Part shown: piece after piece, positions 23,345 through 31,658 of the stretch | How positions within the stretch are numbered: position 1 is the first letter of the stretch | Layout of the letters: each line of letters starts with the position of its first letter | NCBI GenBank assembly: GCA_016342585.1 | Contig: JAEINK010000055.1 | Location: forward strand, 1-32,713 | Direction: 5' to 3' | From: Spirochaetales bacterium | GTDB taxonomy: Bacteria; Spirochaetota; Spirochaetia; UBA9216 | Length of the DNA stretch: 32,713 bases | Program-made: the position numbers and the translations under genes | Notes under the pieces: generated by a model | What the model saw: only the letters and a program-made list of their open reading frames with translations | What the model was told of the DNA's origin: nothing | The model's database searches: none

Positions 23345-24781
23345 ATGAAAATTAATTTTAGACTATTATTTCTTGTATTATTAATAGCAGCTGTGTTTTT
23401 TGCTTTCGGCTGTAAGACAACTCCGCTTTCCGAGGGAGGCTCCCCTGAAGGAACGCCTGAAAATCCTGTGACTCCGATTGAAGGGGGGGATATTGAAAGG
23501 CCGGAACCCCCCGAAGAGGATACTTTTTTAAAGGTTGAAGAATCCCTCCTTGAAGGGGATACGGATGCGGCTCTTGAGACCCTCGATGCCTACATAGAGA
23601 AGGAGCCTGAAGATCTTCAGACCCTTGTCCTGAAGGCGGCCCTTTTAATGTCCGACGGGGAGGTTGTTGAAGCCCGGGCTCTCCTTGACCGGGTGCTTTC
23701 AGAAGAACCGGAGAACATTGATGCCCTTTTTCAACTTTCCATCCTCGAAGGTTGGGAGGGAAATCGCGAGACTCAGCTGGCCCTTCTTGAGAAAATCAGT
23801 GAACTTGATCCGGAAAATGGTGATGTTCTTGCGTCGATTGGCGATTTTCATTTTCTTGATAAGGATTATGATGAGGCTGAAAAGGCGTATATGAAGGCTT
23901 TGGAACTTGAACCTGCCAATATTTCCGCTCTCACCGGTTATGGAAACCTTCTGATGCAGAAGGGAGATTATGATGAGGCCGAAGAACGGTACGATTCCAT
24001 TGTTGAGATTTATCCATCTGATCCCTTTGTTTATGGTGATAGAAGCCGGGCCAGGATTGCCCAGGAAAACTATGTGGGAGCCGAAGAAGATCTCTCCGAG
24101 GCCGTGGATTTATCTCCCAACTATTACTGGAATTATGTTGATCGAGGTAAACTTCGGCTGAATAACCTTTATAACGCCAATACGGCCATTGAGGATTTTA
24201 ATAAGGCGATTGCCCTGGAACCCGACTATTTTTATGCTTATATCTTCAGGGCCGGTATTCTGGATGATACAGGAGAGATTGATAAAGCTATTTCTGATTA
24301 TAAGAAACTTATAGAACTTAAACCGGATTACTATTTTGCCTTCAGATCCTTAGGTATTCTTCAGTATCTGAAAGGAGAGTGGGAGGAGGCCCGGCAGAAC
24401 CTTATGGAGTCTTTCAGCTATGAAGAGGATCCCGGGGTTTTACTGCTGACCGCTTTTACCTATTTTCGTGAGGATCGGGATAAGGAAGGAAAGGATTTTA
24501 TAAAAAATATTCTTGATTCTTTCCCCCGGGATGATCATTTCTACAATATTGGAAGAATGGCAATTGATCCCGGTTATGAGGTTTTTGCTCTGAAAGGTAT
24601 TGAAGAAGAGCAGGATATGTTTGTAAAAACCAGAATGAAGTTCTATGTAGGAGCTCTGTTACAGGCGATGGGAGGGGACTCTCTGGCCTATACCTATTAT
24701 GATGATGTGCGGGAGCTTAATCTCCTGGGAATGTATGAGCGACGGATAGCCTTGAAAGAACTGGAAGTATTAGACGATTAA
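23345..24781 (+). CDS. TPR-repeat lipoprotein
   Basis: Starting at the ATG at 23345 gives a 478-residue protein with a clean lipoprotein signal (hydrophobic 7-22, 'FAFGC', Cys23). Earlier in-frame starts (TTG 23222, ATG 23300) would lie in or before the promoter. A Pro/Glu/Gly-rich linker at about 27-60 follows, then about eight tetratricopeptide repeats from residue 65 to 370, for example 'DYDEAEKAYMKALELEPANISALTGYG' and 'EIDKAISDYKKLIELKPDYYFAF'. TPRs provide protein-binding surfaces, so this is probably a periplasm-facing scaffold. The next gene starts 10 bp after the stop, behind AAGGAG, so it is co-transcribed with the TraB-family gene. Confidence 0.88.
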   Translation: MKINFRLLFLVLLIAAVFFAFGCKTTPLSEGGSPEGTPENPVTPIEGGDIERPEPPEEDTFLKVEESLLEGDTDAALETLDAYIEKEPEDLQTLVLKAALLMSDGEVVEARALLDRVLSEEPENIDALFQLSILEGWEGNRETQLALLEKISELDPENGDVLASIGDFHFLDKDYDEAEKAYMKALELEPANISALTGYGNLLMQKGDYDEAEERYDSIVEIYPSDPFVYGDRSRARIAQENYVGAEEDLSEAVDLSPNYYWNYVDRGKLRLNNLYNANTAIEDFNKAIALEPDYFYAYIFRAGILDDTGEIDKAISDYKKLIELKPDYYFAFRSLGILQYLKGEWEEARQNLMESFSYEEDPGVLLLTAFTYFREDRDKEGKDFIKNILDSFPRDDHFYNIGRMAIDPGYEVFALKGIEEEQDMFVKTRMKFYVGALLQAMGGDSLAYTYYDDVRELNLLGMYERRIALKELEVLDD

Positions 24782-24791
24782 GGAGAAAAAT

Positions 24792-25982
24792 GTGACTACA
24801 AATATTGAATCCGATTCCATCTCCAGGGTTAAACTGGCCGGAAAAGAGATAATTCTGGTAGGGACGGCTCATGTCTCTTCGGAGAGTGTTAATGAAGTCG
24901 ACCGGGTAATTCGGGAGGAGAAGCCTGACCGGGTTTGTGTCGAGATAGACGCTTCCCGATATAAGACGATGACCGAAGGACAGAAGTGGGAGAACCTGAA
25001 TATAGGGCAGGTTCTTAGAAAGGGGCAGGGTTTCCTCCTCCTTTCCAACCTCGTCCTCTCCTCCTTTCAGAAGCGGATGGGATCTCTTCAGGGGACCACT
25101 CCGGGTGATGAGATGAAGATGGCTATTAATACTGCCAATGAGTTGAATGTTCCCTTCACATTTTCCGACCGGGATATACAGATAACACTTCGCCGGGCCT
25201 GGAAAAGGGCTTCCCTCTGGCAGAAGATGAAAATGATAGCCGCACTTTTGAGTTCTTTTTTCTCCAAGGAGGAGTTAACCGCCGAAGAGATTGAAAAGCT
25301 GAAAAAAAAGAGCGCCATGCAGGATATGATGGATGAGCTCGCCGATTACCTCCCCTCTGTTAAAGAGATTCTTATTGATGAGAGGGATCGTTTTCTTGCT
25401 TCATCCATTTTTTCTGCCAGGGGTGAGAAGGTTGTCGCCGTTATTGGTGCGGCCCATGCCGGTGGAATAATCGAATGGTTTGAGAAGTTTGAAAGGGGTG
25501 AAAAGGAGACGGGTATCGACGATATCAACCATGTCCCTCCTCCCGCAAAATATACAAAGTTTTTACCCTGGATAATTCCTGTTCTTGTTGTTGGTCTGCT
25601 TGCCGGTGGTTTTATCCGATCCGGGGCTGAACAGGGGTTGAAGATGATACTTGTCTGGGTTCTTTCCAATGGAATCCTTTCGGCTATCGGGGCGATAATT
25701 GCTCTTGCCCATCCACTGACCGTAATTATCTCCTTTTTAGCGGCACCTCTCACCTCTCTCAACCCGACGATTGGTGTGGGGATAGTGACCGGTCTTCTGG
25801 AATATTACCTGCGAAAGCCAAAGGTTAAGGATTTTGAGACCCTCTCTGACGATCTTTCCAGTGTTAAAGGTTTCTATCGGAACCGTTTAACCCATATTCT
25901 CATAGTCTTTTTTCTCTCCAGTGTGGGAAGTTCCATTGGAACTTTTGTGGCCTTTCCTTATATCGCCGTTCTTTTTTCTTAG
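24792..25982 (+). CDS. TraB/PrgY-family membrane protein
   Basis: This 396-residue protein starts with GTG, placed seven bases after an AAGGAG site; the ATG at 24790 is in another frame and meets a stop at once. The N-terminal TraB domain shows the two hallmark motifs, 'ILVGTAHVSSESV' with 'VCVEIDASRY', and 'VAVIGAAHAGGIIEWF'. The C-terminal 130 residues carry about four hydrophobic segments ('FLPWIIPVLVVGLLAGGFI' onwards). The family is named for pheromone shutdown in enterococcal conjugation, but members are widespread and most have no known role. Some are suggested to be peptidase-like because of conserved Glu and His residues. The function here is unknown. It sits 10 bp after the TPR lipoprotein gene. 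Confidence 0.88.
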   Translation: MTTNIESDSISRVKLAGKEIILVGTAHVSSESVNEVDRVIREEKPDRVCVEIDASRYKTMTEGQKWENLNIGQVLRKGQGFLLLSNLVLSSFQKRMGSLQGTTPGDEMKMAINTANELNVPFTFSDRDIQITLRRAWKRASLWQKMKMIAALLSSFFSKEELTAEEIEKLKKKSAMQDMMDELADYLPSVKEILIDERDRFLASSIFSARGEKVVAVIGAAHAGGIIEWFEKFERGEKETGIDDINHVPPPAKYTKFLPWIIPVLVVGLLAGGFIRSGAEQGLKMILVWVLSNGILSAIGAIIALAHPLTVIISFLAAPLTSLNPTIGVGIVTGLLEYYLRKPKVKDFETLSDDLSSVKGFYRNRLTHILIVFFLSSVGSSIGTFVAFPYIAVLFS

Positions 25983-26015
25983 TTTGTCGAGGTATTAAAA
26001 GCGAGGAATTATAAG

Positions 26016-27422
26016 ATGGATAATAACAAGCCTGTTTTCAAGATTGCCTTTATAGCTGGTAAACTGGGTGACGTTGACGGCGTCTCCCTGGAAGTTGAAA
26101 AGTGGATCGAAGTCCTTCGTGAAGAGGGGCATGAGATTTTTGCCGTTGCCGGAAAATTTTCTACTGCCGTTGAGGGGGTTCCGGAAGAGAATACCCTTAC
26201 GATCCCGGATATCAGGTTTGACTCAAAGCTTCAGCGTGAGTATGAACAGATGGTTTTTCCTTACCTTAACAAGTATCAGAGTTACCTGACGGCTCAGAAA
26301 CTTCGTGATGTTGTTGAAGAGATGAGTCATAAGGGGAGTTATATCGCGGATATAATCTTTGAATTCATACAGAATAATTCGATCGATGTCCTTGTCGCCC
26401 AGAATACGAATGCCATGCCCATGACCCTCCTGGGAGGGCTTGCTGTTTATAAACTTTGTACCGAGAGGCGGGTGGCCACGATTTTCCATCATCATGACTT
26501 CTGGTGGGAAAGGAGCCGTTTTTCCAATTCGGCTATCGATTCTCTCCTCTCGGAAACCATGCCTCCCCGGGCTCCGGGGCTTGAACATATTGTTCTGTCG
26601 AGCTATGCCTCTCACATATTACGTTCTATCAAAAGGGTTCAGCCGCGCATCATTCCCAACTGTGAGGACTTTTCTAATCCTGTGGTTGCCGATGACTATA
26701 ATTCCGATTTCAGGGAATCCCTTGGTTTTTCAAAGGATGATGTTCTTGTTATCCAACCCACACGGATTGTACCCCGGAAGAGGATTGAGGATTCTGTTCG
26801 GCTTCTGGCCAGACTTGGGGATGCTCACCCCGAGTTAAAATCGAAGATTAAGCTCGTAATCTCCCTCTATCAGGGTGATGAGCCGGATGTTGGTTATGTG
26901 GAGATGATCAAGAACCTGGCCGAAAGCTCGGGTGTTCCTCTTTTCTTTATAGCGGATAGAATCGGTTCGGCTCGCGGGGTAGATTCCCAGGGGCGTAAGA
27001 TCTATACCAACAGGGATGCACTGGTTCATGCCGATCTGGCAACCTATCTTCCTGTCTGGGAAGGTTTCGGGAACGCCTATTTAGAGGCCGTTGCCGCTAA
27101 AATTCCCGTTGTCATAACAAATTATCTGGTTTACAAGACAGATATCAGGATCCACGACTTCGATAATATTGAAATTCCCGATGTTTACGATCACTCTGGT
27201 GCCCTGGTTATTCCTGATGAAGCCCTGGAAGGAATTTACAATATCCTGACAGATCCGGGTCTCAAGCAGGCCGTGGTTGAGAAAAACTTCAGAATCGGAA
27301 AAGATACCTTTGGTTTGGATGTTCTTAAAGGGAGTCTAACAAAACTATTTGATGAATACTCTTTCGAGATTCTTGCCAGCCGGAAGAGGGTTTCCGATTC
27401 GCGGATTGGTTTTTCGGTATAA
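26016..27422 (+). CDS. Glycosyltransferase (GT4-like, GT-B fold)
   Basis: This is a 468-residue GT-B glycosyltransferase. The N-terminal 'FKIAFIAGKLGDVDGVSLEVEKW' is a typical GT4 acceptor-side loop. The donor-binding C-terminal half has 'IQPTRIVPRKRIEDSVRLLARL' and the E-x7-E motif in 'EGFGNAYLEAVAAKIPVV'. No membrane segments or signal are seen, so it acts in the cytoplasm on a nucleotide sugar. It somewhat resembles GT4 mannosyl(glucosyl)glycerate-type synthases in the N-terminal motif, but I cannot assign donor or acceptor. It begins 33 bp after the TraB-family gene and could be the third gene of that operon. It converges on tag with only nine bases between stops. Confidence 0.87.
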   Translation: MDNNKPVFKIAFIAGKLGDVDGVSLEVEKWIEVLREEGHEIFAVAGKFSTAVEGVPEENTLTIPDIRFDSKLQREYEQMVFPYLNKYQSYLTAQKLRDVVEEMSHKGSYIADIIFEFIQNNSIDVLVAQNTNAMPMTLLGGLAVYKLCTERRVATIFHHHDFWWERSRFSNSAIDSLLSETMPPRAPGLEHIVLSSYASHILRSIKRVQPRIIPNCEDFSNPVVADDYNSDFRESLGFSKDDVLVIQPTRIVPRKRIEDSVRLLARLGDAHPELKSKIKLVISLYQGDEPDVGYVEMIKNLAESSGVPLFFIADRIGSARGVDSQGRKIYTNRDALVHADLATYLPVWEGFGNAYLEAVAAKIPVVITNYLVYKTDIRIHDFDNIEIPDVYDHSGALVIPDEALEGIYNILTDPGLKQAVVEKNFRIGKDTFGLDVLKGSLTKLFDEYSFEILASRKRVSDSRIGFSV

Positions 27423-27431
27423 TAAAAATAA

Positions 27432-27998
27432 CTACCCTTTCTGTACCTCTTCATATCTTGGGCAGTTTACCAGGTGATCGTTGATGACACCGATGGCCTG
27501 GAGATGGGCGTAGATTGTTGTTGACCCTACAAATTTAAATCCCCGTTTCTTGAGATCTTTACTGATCTCATCCGACAGATCGGATATAACAGGCATCTCT
27601 TCACTTGTTTTCAACCCGTTATCCACCGGTTTTCCACCGGTGAATCCCCAGATATATTTATCAAAGGAGCCGAATTCCTTCTGTATAGCCATAAATCTAT
27701 TGGCATTATTTATAGCTGCTTCGATCTTCAACCGATACCGGATAATTCCTGCATTATTCAGGAGTTCGAGTATTTTCTCTTCCCTGTAGACGGCCACCTT
27801 GTGGTAATCAAAACCGTCAAAGGCCTCCCTGAAATTTTCTCTTTTTTTAAGAATTGTACTCCAGCTGAGGCCTGCCTGCATGCACTCAAGGAGAAGGAAT
27901 TCGAAGTGGCGTTGTTCATCGTGAAGAGGAGTTCCCCACTCTGTATCGTGATATGTAACCATCAGAGGGTCATTTCCACACCATGGACATCTTTCCAT
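27432..27998 (-). CDS. tag: DNA-3-methyladenine glycosylase I
   Basis: Tag excises 3-methyladenine from alkylated DNA in base excision repair. At 188 residues it matches the usual length, and the zinc-snap ligands fall at canonical places: Cys4, His17, His175 and Cys179. 'TYHDTEWG' (Tyr16) and 'LLLECMQAGLSWSTIL' with Glu38 and Trp46 form the base-binding pocket. It lies 21 bp downstream of the HIT gene and is probably co-transcribed with it; AAGGA precedes the ATG. Its stop faces the glycosyltransferase stop nine bases away, with no clear terminator between. Confidence 0.95.
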   Translation of the reverse strand: MERCPWCGNDPLMVTYHDTEWGTPLHDEQRHFEFLLLECMQAGLSWSTILKKRENFREAFDGFDYHKVAVYREEKILELLNNAGIIRYRLKIEAAINNANRFMAIQKEFGSFDKYIWGFTGGKPVDNGLKTSEEMPVISDLSDEISKDLKKRGFKFVGSTTIYAHLQAIGVINDHLVNCPRYEEVQKG

Positions 27999-28019
27999 TT
28001 TGTATTCCTTATTTACTTA

Positions 28020-28448
28020 TTAAAGATTTTTCTTTATTTCCTCTGCCAGAAGATCAAGGTCTGCCCTTTCAGCCATTTTACCATATCCGGGGGGGCGTTT
28101 GAAGCCGAAGCCATCCCCGGTGTTTCTCGGGATGCAGTGTAGGTGTGAATGGAATACCTCCTGCCCGGCGGCGGGACCATCGGCCATCATGAAGTTAACA
28201 CCTTCCGATTCAATTCCGCTTTTACGGATGGCTCGGTTCAGTTTGCGACCTACTTCAAACATTCTTCCTGCTGTTTTTTCATCTATTTCACCTATCAGCT
28301 GACCATGTTCGTTGGGTATGACAAGGAGGTGTCCTTTTGTAAAGGGCATGACATCCATGAAGGCGGTTACAAGTTCATCCTCGTATACAACCGATGCGGG
28401 GATCTCTTTTTTAAGAATTTTACAAAATATACAGTCGTTCTCTTTCAT
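28020..28448 (-). CDS. HIT-family nucleotide hydrolase/transferase
   Basis: This 142-residue protein is a histidine-triad enzyme. The triad 'HSHLHCIPR' gives His100, His102 and His104, and the N-terminal 'CIFCKILKKEIPASVVYED' with Cys6 and Cys9 is the usual HIT opening that often binds zinc. Family members hydrolyse dinucleotides or nucleoside phosphoramidates; the substrate here is not determined. It is the first gene of a two-gene unit with tag. The ribosome site is poor. The divergent promoter of the 155-aa gene starts about 45 bases away. Confidence 0.92.
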   Translation of the reverse strand: MKENDCIFCKILKKEIPASVVYEDELVTAFMDVMPFTKGHLLVIPNEHGQLIGEIDEKTAGRMFEVGRKLNRAIRKSGIESEGVNFMMADGPAAGQEVFHSHLHCIPRNTGDGFGFKRPPGYGKMAERADLDLLAEEIKKNL

Positions 28449-28490
28449 GGCTTTATTTTATCAGAAAAAAGGTGTGCTGTGGATATTTCA

Positions 28491-28499
28491 TGATATAAT
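28491..28499 (+). promoter_or_regulatory. Extended -10 promoter of the 155-aa gene
   Basis: TGATATAAT gives a perfect TATAAT (28494-28499) with the extended -10 TG dinucleotide one base upstream. The -35 is poor, which is common for extended -10 promoters. The expected start is about 30 bases before the ATG at 28538. Confidence 0.55.
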
Positions 28500-28537
28500 T
28501 GTTAGTTGAAATAATTTGTAAATGTGGAGGAATATTT

Positions 28538-29005
28538 ATGACATTAGAAGATTCTGATGGCCGCTTTCTGAAATCTGTTTCGGAAGAGGACCTATTCACT
28601 GTATTGGAAAAGATTGGAAAAAGTCTGGATTTCTGTATCCTTTCGAATGGTGGTGATTTTATTCAAAGTGCCGGTTCGGATGGGGGGCAGCTTATTCAAT
28701 ACAGGGATGCATCCGGTCAGTATGAGAGTGATGATACTTCGCTTCCTCTGGAGAAGGTAAAAGAGGTTTTTCTTTCCTATCTTAAGGGTGATGGTCTCTG
28801 GAAATCCAGTTGTTCATGGACCATGCAGGATGGTCCCGAGGAATCTGATGAAGCACAGCCGGGTAATATGTCAAAACCTGATCACCTTTCTGGTAACCTT
28901 TCCGGAGATTCAATTAAAAAGACCCTGATTAATGCTGCCAAGGGTGAAGCTACCCGGAGTCTTTCATACATGGTTCGAAGGTTTATTCGGAATATATTCA
29001 GATAA
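28538..29005 (+). CDS. Small protein of unknown function (155 aa)
   Basis: The ATG at 28538 follows GGAGGA at a good distance, so the in-frame TTG at 28499 is not the start. The protein is acidic over most of its length, with an ordered-looking N-terminal half ('LFTVLEKIGKSLDFCILSNGGDF', 'PLEKVKEVFLSYLKGDGLW'), a polar linker rich in Gly, Ser, Glu and Asp (about 98-125), and a short basic C-terminal helix ('MVRRFIRNIFR') that could contact membrane or nucleic acid. No signal peptide is present. I recognise no family. It is monocistronic, convergent with the flavoprotein gene. Confidence 0.72.
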   Translation: MTLEDSDGRFLKSVSEEDLFTVLEKIGKSLDFCILSNGGDFIQSAGSDGGQLIQYRDASGQYESDDTSLPLEKVKEVFLSYLKGDGLWKSSCSWTMQDGPEESDEAQPGNMSKPDHLSGNLSGDSIKKTLINAAKGEATRSLSYMVRRFIRNIFR

Positions 29006-29030
29006 ATCGTCCAGGGAAACTTCAATTCGA

Positions 29031-30566
29031 CTATAGAATTTTCCGAATATCAGCCGGTGTAATTCTTGGATATGCTCGTGCCTCTTCCCTGCTTTTCATC
29101 TCTTCAACAGGGATCCCGGATTTTTCAGAAAGGATCGGGCGGATGTGATCCCCACAGAACCCTCCCTGACAACTTCCCTGCCCTGCCCTGGTCCTTCGTC
29201 TGACTCCATCGATGGTTGTCACTGGAATTCCCCTTTCGATCCCATCCATGATCCTTTTTAATGGAACCTGTTCGCATCGGCAGATCAATTTTTTTAGATC
29301 CGAATCGGGAAGCTCAGATCTTCTGATTACCTCTTTCATATCCAAATTCAGGAGTGATTTAACAATGGGTTTTCTTATGGGGTTGAAGTCCGGTTTTTTT
29401 GATAAAAGCAGTCCTTCATCCTTTAGCATTTGAATTATCTCATCGGCGATGGCCGGTGAGGAGGTAAGACCAGGGGATTCAATCCCGCAGAGGTTAATAA
29501 AGCCATCTTTCATTTCGATAATGAAATCGCCCCCTTTCGGTTTTGGTCTTATTCCGGCAAAGGTTTTAATCGCATATTTCGATTCAATAGACCGGCAGCT
29601 TTTCTCTGCCCCGGAGAGGATCTCTCTAATCGATTCAATATCTGTTTCCGCGTTTTCATCTTTTTCTATCCACCTGGCATCGGGGCCTATGAGGAGGTTG
29701 CCATATACCGTATTTGTGACGAGGATACCTTTTCCCAGCTTACTTTTCCCTTTGGCTGGGGCCTGGAAAAGGATGTTGTTTATTTTCGGACTTTTTTTCC
29801 GATCAAGGATTATGTACTGTCCCTTCACTTTTTCTACTGAGTGTTCAGGAAAGCCCGCACTTTTTCCGAGTTCCACACTACCGTGACCTGCGGCGTTTAT
29901 TATGTATCGTGATAAAAAGGCTCCCTTAGAGGTTTTCACTTCCCAGACTGAGTCGGTTACTAGGAGGTTTTGAGTTGATTCGGTTTCTTCAGGAATATTT
30001 TTTTCTCTTTTTAAGGAAGCAACCTGGCATTCCAGTTTCAGCTCCACTCCATTGGCAACAGCATTCTCCCAGAGGGCTGTTCCATATTCATAGGGCATAA
30101 CCCTTCCTGCATCGGGAGTATGGAGAGCAAGTTTTACTTCCGGGTTTAAGCCTGGCTCCTTCGTGAAAAGTTCAGCACCCTCGATTATCCTGTACTGGAC
30201 GGGGGGACGGGAATCGTCAGAAAATGTTTTCTGGTTCTTTTCTCCTGTCTCTTTATATTTTTCCAGGGTAATTCTGTCCTCTTCAGAAAATCCGAGGATC
30301 AGGGCTCCGGTACGTTGAAATTCAAATCCAAGTTCTGAACTGATTTTTTCCCAACGGTGGTTTGCCCGAACCGTATATTCTGCTTTTTTTGTATTTTCGT
30401 GGACAAGAGCCGGTGTGTGGATTATCCCGGTATTCCCTTTGGATATTCCACAGCAGACATCTTCCTCTTTTTCAAGGGAGAGGATTGATAAGTTGTATCT
30501 GGAAAGTTCCCTGGCCGCAGCCCCGCCTATAACACCCGCACCGATTATTATTAGATCATAAACCAT
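29031..30566 (-). CDS. FAD-dependent oxidoreductase with C-terminal BFD-like [2Fe-2S] domain (GlpA-like)
   Basis: This is a 511-residue flavoprotein of the DAO/glycerol-3-phosphate dehydrogenase superfamily. The FAD Rossmann motif 'IIGAGVIGGAAARELSR' is at residues 7-23, and the DAO-type C-terminal FAD contact is near 'GIESPGLTSSPAIADEI' (361-377). Residues about 425-480 form a BFD-type [2Fe-2S] domain with Cys429, Cys431, Cys466 and Cys471. Such proteins oxidise 2-hydroxyacids, glycerol-3-phosphate or amino acids; the substrate is not evident. Its ATG directly abuts the activase stop (TAGATG on the reverse strand), so the two are translationally coupled. That pairing is unusual. Confidence 0.87.
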   Translation of the reverse strand: MVYDLIIIGAGVIGGAAARELSRYNLSILSLEKEEDVCCGISKGNTGIIHTPALVHENTKKAEYTVRANHRWEKISSELGFEFQRTGALILGFSEEDRITLEKYKETGEKNQKTFSDDSRPPVQYRIIEGAELFTKEPGLNPEVKLALHTPDAGRVMPYEYGTALWENAVANGVELKLECQVASLKREKNIPEETESTQNLLVTDSVWEVKTSKGAFLSRYIINAAGHGSVELGKSAGFPEHSVEKVKGQYIILDRKKSPKINNILFQAPAKGKSKLGKGILVTNTVYGNLLIGPDARWIEKDENAETDIESIREILSGAEKSCRSIESKYAIKTFAGIRPKPKGGDFIIEMKDGFINLCGIESPGLTSSPAIADEIIQMLKDEGLLLSKKPDFNPIRKPIVKSLLNLDMKEVIRRSELPDSDLKKLICRCEQVPLKRIMDGIERGIPVTTIDGVRRRTRAGQGSCQGGFCGDHIRPILSEKSGIPVEEMKSREEARAYPRITPADIRKIL

Positions 30567-31469
30567 CTATCCATTATAAATGATGTGGTGGAATTTCTCC
30601 ATCTCTTCTTCCGTATAGACCTTGTTGAAACCCTCCATAGCGTAATCCATTCCCATAATTTTGTATTTATTTTTTGCAAGGGGATTGAAGTTCACAAGTT
30701 CAATATTCAGCTTTCTGCCGAACTCATCACCGGTCTTTTTTACAAACCGGGCAATGGCGGCAAGGTTTTCTTTTCGTGCTGTATATTTAGGAATTAGGGG
30801 TACCCTTATCAGTATATCTTGATTCTCCCTTACGAGCATTCGAAAATTTGATTTTATAATGGTATTATCAACACCTGTGTATTCAATATGTTCCTGCTGA
30901 TCAAAGAGTTTCAGATCAACCATGAAAAGATCGGTAAATGGGATGAACCTTTTCAGTACCTCTTTTTTTGCATACATGGATGTCTCTATGGCGGTATGGA
31001 TTCCCCGTGATTTTATTTCCGAAAGAACCTTCAGGCTGAACTCATGCTGCAGCAGGGGGTCTCCACCTGAAATGGTAATCCCTCCGCCGGACTCTTCATA
31101 GAAGAGTCTGTCTTTGAGCAGTTCCGCAACCACCTCTTCGGTTTCCAGCTCCTGACCGGAGAAAGCGAGGGCCCCGGTCGGACAGGTTTTTACGCAGGTC
31201 TCGGAATTCGTACATTTTACTCTGTCTATTTCTATGAAATGGGAGGGATCTTCTGTCTTTGACAGGGCTCCTTCGGGACAAGATGTTACACACTTATAGC
31301 ATTTCATACATTTATTGGGAAAATACCAGAGAACCGGTGAGACCGAAAACCCTTCCGGATTATGGCACCAAAGGCACCTCAAGGGGCAACCTTTTAAAAA
31401 CAGGGAGGTCCTTATCCCCGGTCCGTCGTGAATTGCAAATCTTTTTATGTCAAAAATTATTCCCTGCAT
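30567..31469 (-). CDS. Glycyl-radical enzyme activating protein (radical SAM, PflA-like)
   Basis: This 300-residue radical-SAM enzyme would generate a glycyl radical on a partner enzyme. The SAM-cluster motif is C-x3-C-x2-C at Cys28, Cys32 and Cys35 ('GCPLRCLWCHNPEG'). A ferredoxin-like insert follows, with a complete first cluster (Cys54, 57, 60, 64). The second cluster has only three Cys (86, 92, 96); the fourth expected position is Ser89, which is unusual. 'GGGITISGGDPLLQ' is the SAM-binding glycine motif. The insert marks the non-PflA (choline, glycerol or arylalkylsuccinate type) subgroup of activases. No glycyl-radical enzyme gene lies beside it in this window. Confidence 0.92.
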   Translation of the reverse strand: MQGIIFDIKRFAIHDGPGIRTSLFLKGCPLRCLWCHNPEGFSVSPVLWYFPNKCMKCYKCVTSCPEGALSKTEDPSHFIEIDRVKCTNSETCVKTCPTGALAFSGQELETEEVVAELLKDRLFYEESGGGITISGGDPLLQHEFSLKVLSEIKSRGIHTAIETSMYAKKEVLKRFIPFTDLFMVDLKLFDQQEHIEYTGVDNTIIKSNFRMLVRENQDILIRVPLIPKYTARKENLAAIARFVKKTGDEFGRKLNIELVNFNPLAKNKYKIMGMDYAMEGFNKVYTEEEMEKFHHIIYNG

Positions 31470-31498
31470 AATATCTATTCCTACCTGTGATTGCTCAA

Positions 31499-31527
31499 AT
31501 TATACCTCCTTTGGAGAGAACTGTACA
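31499..31527 (-). promoter_or_regulatory. Putative sigma-70 promoter of the activase-flavoprotein operon
   Basis: On the reverse strand TGTACA (31527-31522), a 17-base spacer and a perfect TATAAT (31504-31499) lie 30 bases before the activase ATG. The -35 sits in the palindrome ACTGTACAGT (31520-31529), a possible operator. Confidence 0.6.
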
Positions 31528-31529
31528 GT
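31520..31529. promoter_or_regulatory. Palindrome over the activase -35, possible operator
   Basis: ACTGTACAGT is a perfect 10-base palindrome centred on the predicted -35 of the reverse promoter. The size and place suit a repressor half-site pair, but chance is not excluded. Confidence 0.3.
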
Positions 31530-31548
31530 AATGATAGCTATTAAACAC

Positions 31549-31590
31549 CATATGAAAGTAAAACTGTATCATATGAAGATAAATCTGTTG
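31549..31590. repeat. Two tandem 21-bp imperfect repeats in the divergent promoter region
   Basis: Copies at 31549-31569 and 31570-31590 each begin CATATGAA and share 16 of 21 positions, including a distal CTGT. The period of 21 bp equals two helical turns, so protein bound to both would lie on the same DNA face. They directly precede the TTGACA of the plus-strand epimerase promoter. Confidence 0.7.
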
Positions 31591-31617
31591 ACAATAATGT
31601 ACTTTCCCCAATAAACT
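31588..31617 (+). promoter_or_regulatory. Putative sigma-70 promoter of the epimerase gene
   Basis: A perfect TTGACA (31588-31593), an 18-base spacer and TAAACT (31612-31617) lie about 40 bases before the ATG at 31659. The -35 begins within the last bases of the second 21-bp repeat. Confidence 0.55.
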
Positions 31618-31658
31618 GAAAAACATCTGTCAGATAGATGGATTATTCAGGAGGACAT

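Noticed and set aside
31486..31516. Short leader peptide after AAAGGAGGT on the reverse strand upstream of the activase
   Set aside because: The only nearby start is TTG followed by four codons and a stop, and the bases also form the TATAAT promoter element, so the promoter reading is preferred.
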